Origin: Qipengyuania_C sp046254955
Lineage (GTDB): Bacteria > Pseudomonadota > Alphaproteobacteria > Sphingomonadales > Sphingomonadaceae
Length of the DNA stretch: 64,000 nucleotides
Reading direction: 5' to 3'
Assembly (NCBI RefSeq): GCF_046254955.1
Contig: NZ_JBJXRG010000002.1
Coordinates: forward strand, 310,001-374,000
Positions 1 through 8,302 of the stretch are shown here, one piece after another. The notes beneath the pieces are model-generated. The model had not been told where the DNA came from. It was given only the letters and a program-made list of their open reading frames with translations, and ran no database searches. The position numbers and the translations under genes were made by a program. Numbering within the stretch: position 1 is the first letter of the stretch; each line of letters opens with the position of its first letter.

Positions 1-151
1 CGACCCTCGTGACTTTTGCTAGGTAGATATTGCCTTTAATCTGCTTGTGGTCAGCAGATTCGAAATCGAACTCTTCAATCCGGTTGCCCTTGAGCACCGC
101 CACCCGCGTTTCTTCCGAGTGGCGCGCATCGATTAGCATACGCGTTGACAT
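1..151 (-). CDS. rne: Ribonuclease E, N-terminal fragment (cut by window edge)
   Basis: The first 50 codons of RNase E, the endonuclease at the core of the RNA degradosome. The minus-strand reading starts with ATG at 151 and gives MSTRMLIDARHSEETRVAVL, followed by residues ending NIYLAKVTRV, the classic RNase E/G N-terminus leading into the S1 domain. The rest, including the catalytic DNase I-like domain, lies outside the window. Downstream on the other strand are amidase, PBP1A and RF2, a gene order familiar from alphaproteobacteria. A long structured leader lies upstream (152-546), as expected for an autoregulated rne. RNase E rather than RNase G is inferred from this gene context. Confidence 0.9.
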   Translation of the reverse strand, partial: MSTRMLIDARHSEETRVAVLKGNRIEEFDFESADHKQIKGNIYLAKVTRV

Positions 152-546
152 TATAAATTCTCCGAGCGCATGGCGGCGGGGAAGCCCCGGCCAGCTCTAT
201 GCGCGATCTGTTGGGATAATTGCCCTGGCTGTTGGCCAGGCCAATTGGAACGAACCGACGGACGCGCTCTGCCGCGCCTGGTCGGAATGATGTGTCTGCA
301 TCAATGAAAATGCGGGAATGCCTCGCTGCTCTGCCAGCAACATGCGCAGCGCCGCGTAAAAGCGGAGCCTGCGGTTGCGGGGAGAAGCTTCTCATTGATG
401 CATCAACCTGTTGTAAGGTCCGGGCGATACGGCCCGAAATGGATGCCGGATACGAAAGCAGCCGGTGAGCGGTTCGCTAGCACCCCCCGTTTTAATGAGC
501 AACCATATTGCAATAGATGCGGGCAGCACTTTAACCAGATGACGCA
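152..546. promoter_or_regulatory. Divergent rne/amidase intergenic region with rne leader
   Basis: A 395-base stretch with no convincing gene between divergent rne and the amidase. It should hold both promoters and the rne 5' leader. I see a hairpin of the form CCTGGC-loop-GCCAGG near 223-239, a CCGC/GCGG hairpin near 353-364, a long-range 11-base inverted repeat (297-307 with 392-402) and a 10-base palindrome TATTGCAATA at 506-515 close to the amidase start. I could not assign -35/-10 boxes with confidence. Confidence 0.5.
297..402. repeat. 11-base perfect inverted repeat spaced 84 bases in the rne leader
   Basis: TGCATCAATGA at 297-307 is exactly complementary to TCATTGATGCA at 392-402. 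The enclosed 84 bases are themselves rich in short hairpins. In a transcript from either strand this would form a long closing stem. It may be a leader domain of rne mRNA (which would be transcribed leftward) or a small structured RNA; the sequence alone does not decide. Confidence 0.5.
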
Positions 547-1434
547 ATGAAACTGCGTAATCAGATATTGCTTGCGGCGATATTGCCAGTGGTCGTGCTT
601 GTAGCGCTGAGCGTCACCGGGCAGCGATTGTCGGTGCCGTTTCTCGGCCGTGACTACGTCGTTCGGCTCTCGTTGACAGGGGCGGGTGACATACTCGAAC
701 TCCCCAGAGTTTCTGGCCCGGACGGAGCAGACTTTCCGCTGATAATTATCGATCCGGGGCACGGCGGTTTCGATTATGGCGCTACAGGTGGGCAATATCG
801 CGAAAAGGATATCGTGCTCGGTCTCGCGCTCGAATTGCGAGAACGCTTGCTGGAAGGGGGTGATATTCGTGTCGCCATGACGAGGGATAGTGACCGATTT
901 CTCGCTCTGGAAGAGCGGCTCGCAGTGACCCATGAACTCGGGGCCGACCTTTTCCTTTCAATCCATGCGGATTCGGCAGGTGAAGCTACCGATGTCGCAG
1001 GAGCTAGTATCTATACTCTTTCCGAAGCTGCATCGAGCGCTGCGGCGGCACGTTTTGCTGCAAGGGAAAATGCGGCAGATCGTGTCAACGGTGTTAAGCT
1101 TTCCGGGCATGGCCGCGAAGTCGATACCATCCTGTTTGACCTGTCACGAAGGCGCACACAAACCCAATCCGCCGCATTAGCCGAATTGATAGAGCGATCG
1201 GGTGAGGGTCTGATCGGGTTCCATCCCCAGGCGCAACGTTCGGCATCTCTTGTGGTGCTGCGCTCGCCCGATGTGCCGTCGGTGCTGTTCGAGGCTGGAT
1301 TCGTGACAAATGAGCAGGATGCCGAGACTCTTGCGTCTGAGGAAGGCCGAGAGAAATTTGCCGAAGCAACGGCCAATGCCATTCGCGCCTATTTTCTCCG
1401 TCAAGATCCCGTCAATCTTGCTGGCGATAGCTGA
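547..1434 (+). CDS. N-acetylmuramoyl-L-alanine amidase (Amidase_3, AmiC type)
   Basis: A 295-residue periplasmic zinc amidase that cuts the bond between MurNAc and the L-Ala of the stem peptide during cell separation. The N-terminus (residues 5-24) is a hydrophobic signal or anchor. The Amidase_3 domain follows directly from about residue 62: H72 in DPGHGG, E86 in YREKD and H140 in LSIHAD are the expected zinc ligands, and E249 in VLFEAGFVTN is the expected catalytic glutamate. There is no room for a full AMIN domain, so substrate targeting may differ from E. coli AmiC. The start ATG at 547 gives a normal signal sequence. It is followed 29 bases later by PBP1A, pairing a cell-wall hydrolase with a synthase. 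Confidence 0.92.
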   Translation: MKLRNQILLAAILPVVVLVALSVTGQRLSVPFLGRDYVVRLSLTGAGDILELPRVSGPDGADFPLIIIDPGHGGFDYGATGGQYREKDIVLGLALELRERLLEGGDIRVAMTRDSDRFLALEERLAVTHELGADLFLSIHADSAGEATDVAGASIYTLSEAASSAAAARFAARENAADRVNGVKLSGHGREVDTILFDLSRRRTQTQSAALAELIERSGEGLIGFHPQAQRSASLVVLRSPDVPSVLFEAGFVTNEQDAETLASEEGREKFAEATANAIRAYFLRQDPVNLAGDS

Positions 1435-1463
1435 GCAACGCGTGCTAGAGGCTGGGACGAGGC

Positions 1464-3974
1464 ATGATTGAACTTGCGAATCTTGACTATGCCAAGGCCA
1501 GGCTGCGCAACGATCCTATCGTCCTGCGTGATTGGTTTCTCGCAAATTGGCGAGAGAACCGTTGGTTTCGCTGGATTTCTTCGCTTGGAGGCGCGGCAGT
1601 TGCGCTTGCCATAGTTTTGTGGCTCGTGCTGGCAAGCAATCTGCCCGACGCTGACAGCCTGCTCGATTACGAAACGCCGCTGCCAACGATGGTACGCGGG
1701 GGGGATGGCGAGATAGTCCATTCGTATGCGCGCGAACGCCGGGTCCAGTTGCAATACCAGGATTTCCCTACCCAGCTAATCGAATCTTATCTGGCCGCCG
1801 AAGACAAGACATTCTTCAGCCACGGCGGGGTCGATATAACCGGTACGATCAACGCTGCGTTCGACTACATCACCAAGTACGGATCTGGCGAGCGGGCGGT
1901 AGGTGGATCTACCATCACCCAGCAGGTGGCCAAGAACATTCTTCTTGGCGATGAGTATTCGGTTACGCGCAAACTGAAGGAGATGATCCTCGCTCGCAGG
2001 ATCGAGGATGCCCTCTCGAAACAAGAGATCCTCACCCTTTATCTGAATGAGATTCCGCTCGGTCGCAGAAGCTTTGGCGTGCAGGCAGCTAGTCAGGCCT
2101 ATTTCTACAAGGACGTCGACGAACTTGAGCTCCATGAGATGGCGTTCCTTGCTATCCTTCCTAAAGCTCCTGAACGATATGGCCGCCGCCAGAACCAGGA
2201 ACTGGCCGTCAGCCGTCGCAATTTTGTCCTCGACCAGATGGTCGACAATGATTTCATCAGCGCGGAAGATGGCGAAGCTGCTAAACGTTTACCTCTCGGG
2301 CTGAGGCCAATCCGGTCGGCGCATGCTTCGGTCGATGCTGGCTATTTCCTGGAAGAAGTCCGGCGCGAACTAATCGACCGCTTTGGGGAAACAGCCGAAG
2401 AAAGCGGCAACAGCGTCTATGCGGGCGGATTATGGGTCAGAACTTCGCTCGATTCAGAGATGCAGGACGCCGCTCGCAATGCCCTGCGGGCAGGGCTGAT
2501 GCGCTACCAGGGCGGAAGGGGCTGGGGTGGCCCAATCGCGACCATCGATATGGATGCCGGTAGCTGGGCGAGCCAGCTGGCCAGTTCCTATCTCTCGATC
2601 GGTTACGAAGACTGGCGTGTGGGAGTGGTAACGCAGCGCTCGGGTAATAATGGGCGGATCGGGTTCTCGGATGGATCCGAGGCGCCGCTGTCGGGCATGC
2701 CCGATGCTCTCAGGATCGGACATGTGATTGTCGCGTCTCCTTCGGGAAACGGTTACCGGGTGAGAACAGTACCGAGTGTTTCCGGCGGCTTCCTCGCACA
2801 GAACCCACAGAGCGGTCGTATCTTGGCGATGCAGGGCGGATTCGATTCACGATTGGGGGATTTCAACCGTGCCACGCAGGCTGATCGGCAGCCGGGATCG
2901 ACCATCAAGCCCTTCGTCTACGCAACTGGTCTTGAAAGCGGAATGACGCCTGCAAGCGAAGTTCCGGACCAGACATTCTGTTATTATCAGGGTGCAAATC
3001 TAGGCGAGAAATGCTTCCGCAATTTCGACGGTAAGGGCGGCGGCGTCCATACGATGCGCTGGGGACTCGAACAGTCACGAAACCTGATGACGGTGCATAT
3101 CGCTATGGATGCAGGTATGCCCAATGTAGTCCAGACGATCGATCGGGTCGGCATCGGCGATTACGAGCCTTATCCTGCCTTCGCGCTTGGCGCGGGCGAT
3201 ACGACCGTCAAGAAGATGGTCAGCGCGTATTCGGCTCTTGCCAACCATGGCAGGCAACGCGCGGCCACGACTATAGACTATGTGCAGGATCGCCGCGGCA
3301 AGGTCCTGTGGCGCGCCGACAATCGCAAATGCACCGGCTGCAATATGGCCGAATGGGATGGCCAGCCCATGCCCCGGCTGCAACCTGCGGGTGAGCAGGT
3401 GCTCGATCCACGTACCGCGTTCCAGGTCATCCATATGCTACAAGGTGTCGTCCAGCGCGGCACTGCCGTTGTTCTGCGCGACCTTGAATTGCCACTGTTC
3501 GGCAAAACCGGCACGACCAACGGGCCGACTAATGTCTGGTTCGTTGGCGGCTCGCCCGATATCGTCGCAGGCGTTTACATGGGTTTTGACCAACCCAAGA
3601 ACTTGGGCGGATATGTGCAGGGCGGCACTTTTGCTGCGCCCATGTTCAAGCAATTCGTGAGCGAAACCAGAGACCGCTGGAGCGACGAACCATTTGTAGC
3701 CCCTCCTGGCATTAGGATGGTCCGGATTGATCGCAGGAGCGGTAAGCGGGTGTTCGATGCGTGGCCAACGGACGATCCGCGCGCAGATGTGATCTGGGAA
3801 GCATTCAAGCCTGATACAGAGCCGGACCGCAGCACGCGGCTTGATGAAATCGCTGCCAAACGGGATGAGATCCTCGACCTGATCCGTCGCGCACGCGATG
3901 CTGACGCCTCAAGAAGTAGGGGGCGCGATGATGAACCGTCCGATTTCGTCGAGGACCAGGGCGGCATTTACTAG
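1464..3974 (+). CDS. mrcA: Penicillin-binding protein 1A (bifunctional transglycosylase/transpeptidase)
   Basis: An 836-residue class A PBP that polymerises and crosslinks peptidoglycan. One transmembrane segment lies at about residues 41-58. The GT51 domain has the catalytic glutamate at E113 (AAEDKTFFSH) and the GGSTITQQ motif at 147-154. An OB-like insert lies between the two catalytic domains, as in PBP1A rather than PBP1B. The transpeptidase has SxxK at S479-K482 (STIK), SxN at 538-540 (SRN) and KTGT at 681-684. The C-terminus is charged and low in complexity. It follows the amidase closely with a GA-rich ribosome-binding site, so the two are probably co-transcribed. Confidence 0.95.
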   Translation: MIELANLDYAKARLRNDPIVLRDWFLANWRENRWFRWISSLGGAAVALAIVLWLVLASNLPDADSLLDYETPLPTMVRGGDGEIVHSYARERRVQLQYQDFPTQLIESYLAAEDKTFFSHGGVDITGTINAAFDYITKYGSGERAVGGSTITQQVAKNILLGDEYSVTRKLKEMILARRIEDALSKQEILTLYLNEIPLGRRSFGVQAASQAYFYKDVDELELHEMAFLAILPKAPERYGRRQNQELAVSRRNFVLDQMVDNDFISAEDGEAAKRLPLGLRPIRSAHASVDAGYFLEEVRRELIDRFGETAEESGNSVYAGGLWVRTSLDSEMQDAARNALRAGLMRYQGGRGWGGPIATIDMDAGSWASQLASSYLSIGYEDWRVGVVTQRSGNNGRIGFSDGSEAPLSGMPDALRIGHVIVASPSGNGYRVRTVPSVSGGFLAQNPQSGRILAMQGGFDSRLGDFNRATQADRQPGSTIKPFVYATGLESGMTPASEVPDQTFCYYQGANLGEKCFRNFDGKGGGVHTMRWGLEQSRNLMTVHIAMDAGMPNVVQTIDRVGIGDYEPYPAFALGAGDTTVKKMVSAYSALANHGRQRAATTIDYVQDRRGKVLWRADNRKCTGCNMAEWDGQPMPRLQPAGEQVLDPRTAFQVIHMLQGVVQRGTAVVLRDLELPLFGKTGTTNGPTNVWFVGGSPDIVAGVYMGFDQPKNLGGYVQGGTFAAPMFKQFVSETRDRWSDEPFVAPPGIRMVRIDRRSGKRVFDAWPTDDPRADVIWEAFKPDTEPDRSTRLDEIAAKRDEILDLIRRARDADASRSRGRDDEPSDFVEDQGGIY

Positions 3975-4057
3975 CCGCGGTCGATAGTAGTCCCGCCAAC
4001 CTTTTACATTTGTAGACCGTCCGCTAAGCGGGCCGCCAGTCTTGCGGAGTTTCAGTG

Positions 4058-5185
4058 ATGCGTGCCGAGGGGCAGGCCCATATTGATCGGATCGAAGCAG
4101 CGCTGGCGCTCGTGCGGCAGTCGCTTGATTGGGAACGTGCACTGCGCCGTCTCGACGAGCTGAATGCGCGCGTGCAGGATCCAACCTTGTGGGATAATCC
4201 AAAAGAAGCGCAGGCAGTTGGCCGCGAACAGAAGCTGCTTGAGACAGCGGTGAATACCGTGAACGAAATCTCTGCGGAGATGGGCGATGCCATCGAGTAC
4301 ATCGATATGGGCGAGGCAGAGGGCGATGACGATACGGTCCGTGAAGGGCTGGCTAGCCTGGCCAAGCTTGCCGACCGCGCCGATGCCGACAAGGTCCAGG
4401 CATTGCTTTCGGGCGAGGCTGACGGAAATGACACCTACCTTGAAATACACGCGGGGGCGGGAGGCACCGAGAGCCAGGACTGGGCCGAAATGTTGTTCCG
4501 CATGTATGCGCGCTGGGCAGAGCAGCGCGGCTACAAGGTCGAAACGGTTGAATACCAGGCAGGTGATCAGGCAGGGATCAAGTCTGCGACACTACTGCTA
4601 AAGGGTGAGAATGCCTACGGCTACGCGAAGACCGAGAGCGGTGTACATCGTCTTGTCCGCATCAGCCCATATGACAGTTCAGCACGCCGGCACACCAGCT
4701 TCAGCTCGGTCTGGGTCTACCCGGTGATCGATGATGACATCGAGATTGAAATAAATGAAAGCGACCTGAAGATCGATACTTACCGTGCGTCCGGCGCGGG
4801 CGGACAGCACGTTAACACTACCGATTCTGCCGTCCGCATCACGCACCAGCCCACCGGGATTGTGGTTGCAAGTCAGAATGATCGCAGTCAGCACAAGAAC
4901 CGGGCTACTGCAATGAACATGCTCAAAGCGCGCCTTTTCGAGCGCGAGATGGCCGAGCGTGAAGCGGCAGCCAGCGGCGAGTATCAGGAGAAGACTGACA
5001 TTGGCTGGGGGCACCAGATCCGCAGTTATGTCCTCCAGCCCTACCAGATGGTGAAGGACCTTCGGACAGGCGTCACCTCGCCCAATCCCGACGCGGTGCT
5101 CGACGGTTCGTTGGACGAATTCATCTCTGCGGCACTCGCGCAGCAGGTGACCGGGGAGACGGTCGAAGTCGAGGATGTCGAATGA
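4058..5185 (+). CDS. prfB: Peptide chain release factor 2
   Basis: RF2 reads UGA and UAA stop codons and triggers peptide release. The GGQ catalytic motif is at 248-250 and the codon-recognition tripeptide sits at 203-205, where it reads SPY instead of the E. coli SPF. The length of 375 residues is normal. The frame is uninterrupted, so the in-frame UGA and +1 programmed frameshift of E. coli prfB are absent. A GTG at 4055 is directly followed by ATG at 4058; I chose ATG because of the spacing to GCGGAG upstream and the usual MRAE start. The stop overlaps the next gene as ATGA. Confidence 0.95.
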   Translation: MRAEGQAHIDRIEAALALVRQSLDWERALRRLDELNARVQDPTLWDNPKEAQAVGREQKLLETAVNTVNEISAEMGDAIEYIDMGEAEGDDDTVREGLASLAKLADRADADKVQALLSGEADGNDTYLEIHAGAGGTESQDWAEMLFRMYARWAEQRGYKVETVEYQAGDQAGIKSATLLLKGENAYGYAKTESGVHRLVRISPYDSSARRHTSFSSVWVYPVIDDDIEIEINESDLKIDTYRASGAGGQHVNTTDSAVRITHQPTGIVVASQNDRSQHKNRATAMNMLKARLFEREMAEREAAASGEYQEKTDIGWGHQIRSYVLQPYQMVKDLRTGVTSPNPDAVLDGSLDEFISAALAQQVTGETVEVEDVE

Positions 5186-5934
5186 GGCTCCAAAGTATCA
5201 CTGCTTTTGGAATAGGGTTCGCGATTGCCGCTTGCGTCCCGGCTAACACCAACGACGAGGAAACCCGCGAATTCCCGCTGCCCGACCGTCCGGTATCCGA
5301 TCTCGGCTCGAACCAGTTTTCGACGGAAGATGCCCGCGACCGGGTAGGCGAAGCGAAGACGGTAATGGACCTGGCAGAGATCGAGCCAGGCATGACCGTG
5401 GCGGATATTGGCGCGGGCAATGGCTACTACACGGTGAGGCTCGCGGAACGGGTCGGAACTGATGGCCGTGTGCTTGCACAAGACATCGATCCCGAAGCAC
5501 TGCAACGGCTTGGAGCGCGAGTGGAACGCGAGCGGCTCGACAATGTGTCGATCAAGCTCGGTGAGCCGGATGATCCGATGCTACCCCCTGACAGTTTTGA
5601 CCGGATATTCCTGGTTCACATGTATCATGAAGTGCGCGAGCCATATGCTTTCCTCTGGAGTCTGTGGCCCTCTTTAACCGAAGGCGGGCAGGTGATCGTG
5701 GTCGATACCGATCGTCCGCCGGATCAGCACGGTATCCATCCGCTCCTGCTTTCCTGCGAATTCATCCGCACTGGCTTCGAACTGGTAGCGTTCAAAGACG
5801 CGCCTGAGATCAGCGGCTACTATGCACAGTTCAAGGCAGCGGCTACGAGACCAGAACCGCGTGACATAAGGCCGTGCCGCGGTACGGGCGATCAGGCTCT
5901 CAAGCCGGAAAATAAGAAGCAAAGCAAGGACTAG
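5182..5934 (+). CDS. Class I SAM-dependent methyltransferase, predicted lipoprotein
   Basis: A 250-residue methyltransferase with a Rossmann SAM motif DIGAGNG at 75-81 and an acidic ribose-binding region (AQDIDPEAL). Unusually for a methyltransferase it starts with a lipoprotein signal: hydrophobic residues 5-17, then a lipobox ending IAAC with C18 as the lipidated cysteine. This puts the enzyme in the envelope, a small recognised family in proteobacteria whose substrate is unknown to me. It is translationally coupled to prfB (ATGA overlap), although RF2 itself is methylated by the unrelated PrmC. Substrate and role cannot be inferred from sequence. Confidence 0.8.
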   Translation: MRLQSITAFGIGFAIAACVPANTNDEETREFPLPDRPVSDLGSNQFSTEDARDRVGEAKTVMDLAEIEPGMTVADIGAGNGYYTVRLAERVGTDGRVLAQDIDPEALQRLGARVERERLDNVSIKLGEPDDPMLPPDSFDRIFLVHMYHEVREPYAFLWSLWPSLTEGGQVIVVDTDRPPDQHGIHPLLLSCEFIRTGFELVAFKDAPEISGYYAQFKAAATRPEPRDIRPCRGTGDQALKPENKKQSKD

Positions 5935-5939
5935 CATCA

Positions 5940-7346
5940 ATGTCATTCAAGGGGCTCAGCCCGATTACTTACGGGGGCCGGGAGGTCTGGCCGCTCGTAG
6001 AAGGGGGCAAGGGGGTCTCGGCGACCAATCATGCCAGTTCAGGCGCGTGGGCCGCCGCCGGCGGCATCGGCACGGTCAGCGCGGTCAATGCTGACAGCTA
6101 TGATGCAGATGGCAACGTCATCCCGCAGATCTATCCGCAAGCGACGCGCAAGGAGCGTTTCGAGCAACTTGTACAATACGGGATCGACGGGGCGACCGAG
6201 CAGGTCAAACGCGCTTACGAGATCGCCAACGGCCAGGGCGCGATCAATATCAATGTGCTTTGGGAAATGGGCGGTGCGCAGCAGGTCCTCGAGGGTGTGC
6301 TAGAGAATTGTAAGGGGCTGATAACGGGCGTCACCTGCGGCGCGGGCATGCCTTACAAGCTGGCTGAGATCGCAGCCCGATTCAACGTCCACTACCTTCC
6401 AATTATCAGTTCAGCGCGGGCATTCCGTGCGCTGTGGAAACGCAGCTATTCCAAGGTACCCGAGCTGATGGCAGCCGTGGTCTACGAGGATCCCTGGCTC
6501 GCTGGTGGCCACAACGGATTGTCAAACGCCGAAGACCCACGGAAGCCAGAGGATCCGTTTCCTCGCGTGAAAGCGCTCCGCGAAACCATGCGGAATGAGG
6601 GTGTGTCCGAAGATACTGCCATCGTCATGGCGGGCGGCGTGTGGTTCCTGCGCGAATGGGAAGAATGGATCGACAATCCTGAGCTTGGCAAGATCGTATT
6701 CCAGTTTGGTACGCGCCCGCTCCTGACGCATGAAAGCCCGATCCCGCAAGTCTGGAAAGATATGCTGCGGACCGTTGAACCGGGCGATGTGCTGCTGCAC
6801 AAGTTCTCTCCCACCGGTTTCTATTCCAGTGCGGTCAAAACGCCGTTTCTGTATGATCTGATTCATCGTTCGGAACGCCAGATCCCGATCTTCAAGCGGG
6901 ACGAAGAAGAGGGGACAATTCCCCTACTCGATCACGGCAAAGCGAAGTATTTCTTTGTTCACCCGGGGGACCAGCGCAAGGCGCTGGCGTGGATCCACGA
7001 GGGCTTTAGCGAGCCGATGAAGACCCCCGACAGCACGGTTGTCTTTGTCACTCCCGGAAGCGCCGAGCAGATCCGCGCGGATCAGCAAGGATGCATGGGA
7101 TGCCTGTCGCATTGCCAGTTCTCCAGCTGGAAAGATCACGACGATCACACAACCGGCCGCCTTGCCGATCCGCGTAGCTTCTGCATCCAGAAGACGCTGC
7201 AGGATATCGCTCACGGCGGCGATCCGGACGAGAACCTCGCCTTTGCCGGGCATGCAGCTTATCGCTTCAAGCAGGATCCGTTTTACTCGAACAACTTCAC
7301 GCCGACAGTCAAGGAACTGGTCGAACGCATTCTGACCGGCGATTAG
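5940..7346 (+). CDS. Nitronate monooxygenase family flavoprotein
   Basis: A 468-residue FMN-dependent protein of the nitronate monooxygenase (2-nitropropane dioxygenase) family, TIM-barrel type. The N-terminal part has GGIGTVSA, the middle has the ITGVTCGAGMP strand and the IVMAGGVW segment, all typical of the FMN site of this family. It is longer than the usual 320-370 residues because of a C-terminal region with a Cys cluster C385-x2-C388-x3-C392 and a further Cys, which might bind metal. The real substrate may not be a nitronate. It starts 5 bases after the methyltransferase stop and ends converging on the receiver gene with a 4-base overlap. Confidence 0.75.
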   Translation: MSFKGLSPITYGGREVWPLVEGGKGVSATNHASSGAWAAAGGIGTVSAVNADSYDADGNVIPQIYPQATRKERFEQLVQYGIDGATEQVKRAYEIANGQGAININVLWEMGGAQQVLEGVLENCKGLITGVTCGAGMPYKLAEIAARFNVHYLPIISSARAFRALWKRSYSKVPELMAAVVYEDPWLAGGHNGLSNAEDPRKPEDPFPRVKALRETMRNEGVSEDTAIVMAGGVWFLREWEEWIDNPELGKIVFQFGTRPLLTHESPIPQVWKDMLRTVEPGDVLLHKFSPTGFYSSAVKTPFLYDLIHRSERQIPIFKRDEEEGTIPLLDHGKAKYFFVHPGDQRKALAWIHEGFSEPMKTPDSTVVFVTPGSAEQIRADQQGCMGCLSHCQFSSWKDHDDHTTGRLADPRSFCIQKTLQDIAHGGDPDENLAFAGHAAYRFKQDPFYSNNFTPTVKELVERILTGD

Positions 7347-7792
7347 GCGGCTCCGACGCGGGCGAGTTTCGCAAGCATTCCGTCGCGATCGAATGGCTTG
7401 ACGATCCATTCGTTGGCGCCTGCTGCCGCGCCTCTCTTGACGTCATCAATGTTTGATTTGGATGTACAGAAGACTACTTTCGGCCCGTCTCCACCCGGTA
7501 TGGCGCGCAAGGCTGTGACGAATTCTATTCCGGCCATCACCGGCATATCCCAATCAACGATCACCAGCTCGGGCATGCGAGAAGAGCAGCGCGACAGAGC
7601 CTCCTTACCGTTCTCGGCCTCCGTGACATCGTAGCCCAACTCGCTGACTATGCGCCGTGCCAGCCCCCTGATCATGCGCGAATCGTCAATAATCAGGCAG
7701 GTGCGATGCCCCTTGCCGAGTTGCTCCGCAGGGACATCTGGATACGCAAGCCGTTCCCGTGACGCGTCCGCATCAACCGTACCCTTGGGCAA
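7343..7792 (-). CDS. CheY-like single-domain response regulator
   Basis: A 149-residue receiver with no output domain. Acidic pocket D36-D37 (LIIDDS), phosphoacceptor D80 (VIVDWDMP), T110 (FCTSKS) and K132 (VKPFD) are all present, so it should be phosphorylatable. About 30 disordered residues precede the domain. The first usable start is TTG at 7792. No kinase lies next to it; a kinase-like gene sits 31 kb away in the window but lacks its own histidine. It converges on the flavoprotein gene with stops overlapping by 4 bases. Stand-alone receivers act by protein contact, in motility or in phosphorelays; the sequence does not say which. Confidence 0.85.
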   Translation of the reverse strand: MPKGTVDADASRERLAYPDVPAEQLGKGHRTCLIIDDSRMIRGLARRIVSELGYDVTEAENGKEALSRCSSRMPELVIVDWDMPVMAGIEFVTALRAIPGGDGPKVVFCTSKSNIDDVKRGAAAGANEWIVKPFDRDGMLAKLARVGAA

Positions 7793-7806
7793 TATTGTGC
7801 GCTTGA

Positions 7807-8136
7807 TCAGGTCTTGAATGGGTCGAACTCCAGCGTGTCGAAGGTTCTTGCCAAGTGGCTTGATTGACTGGTCGCAGTTCCTTGAGACGGATCGAACTCT
7901 TTCTGATTTTCATCATGAACTGTTTGCTGTTCCGATGGCGTCATTCGCACGTGCAGGTATGGAACCCAAACGTCGCCGTAGTCCGCCTGCTGGTACCAAA
8001 GATCGATCACATCGTAAGATGCCCAGTATCCATTTGGTTCAAGCAGGCGGATGCCTTCGCCAATTCGCGGGACCGCCGCAAACCGCAATCGCTGCTGCGT
8101 TTGATGTGTTTCGTTCTGGATTTCGACTTCGATCAA
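7807..8136 (-). CDS. Small hypothetical protein
   Basis: I do not recognise this 109-residue protein. It has a beta-rich N-terminal half (IEVEIQNET, RLRFAAVP, GIRLL, YDVIDLWY) and a low-complexity Ser/Thr/Gln tail. There is no signal peptide and no membrane segment. The only start in frame is TTG at 8136; the frame is open to 8166. It lies 14 bases upstream of the receiver gene on the same strand, so the two are probably one transcript. A 6-base hairpin (8149-8165, CTCGCT/AGCGAG) lies just before the start and could affect its translation. Confidence 0.6.
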   Translation of the reverse strand: MIEVEIQNETHQTQQRLRFAAVPRIGEGIRLLEPNGYWASYDVIDLWYQQADYGDVWVPYLHVRMTPSEQQTVHDENQKEFDPSQGTATSQSSHLARTFDTLEFDPFKT

Positions 8137-8302
8137 TGTCGCATCACTCTCGCTTCGCGAGCGAGTCTATGAGCAATTGCTTGCCGAATTACAAACGCGG
8201 CGCTTGTGAAAATTTAACCAGTTTGAATGGGTTACGCCCAATTCGATGCCGGTTCTATAAGAGCGGCGAAGCAGGAGAGAACCGCTCGCCGACCTTTCGA
8301 TC

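Noticed and set aside
4055..5185. Programmed +1 frameshift in prfB as in E. coli
   Set aside because: The reading frame is continuous from start to GGQ and to the stop; no in-frame UGA.
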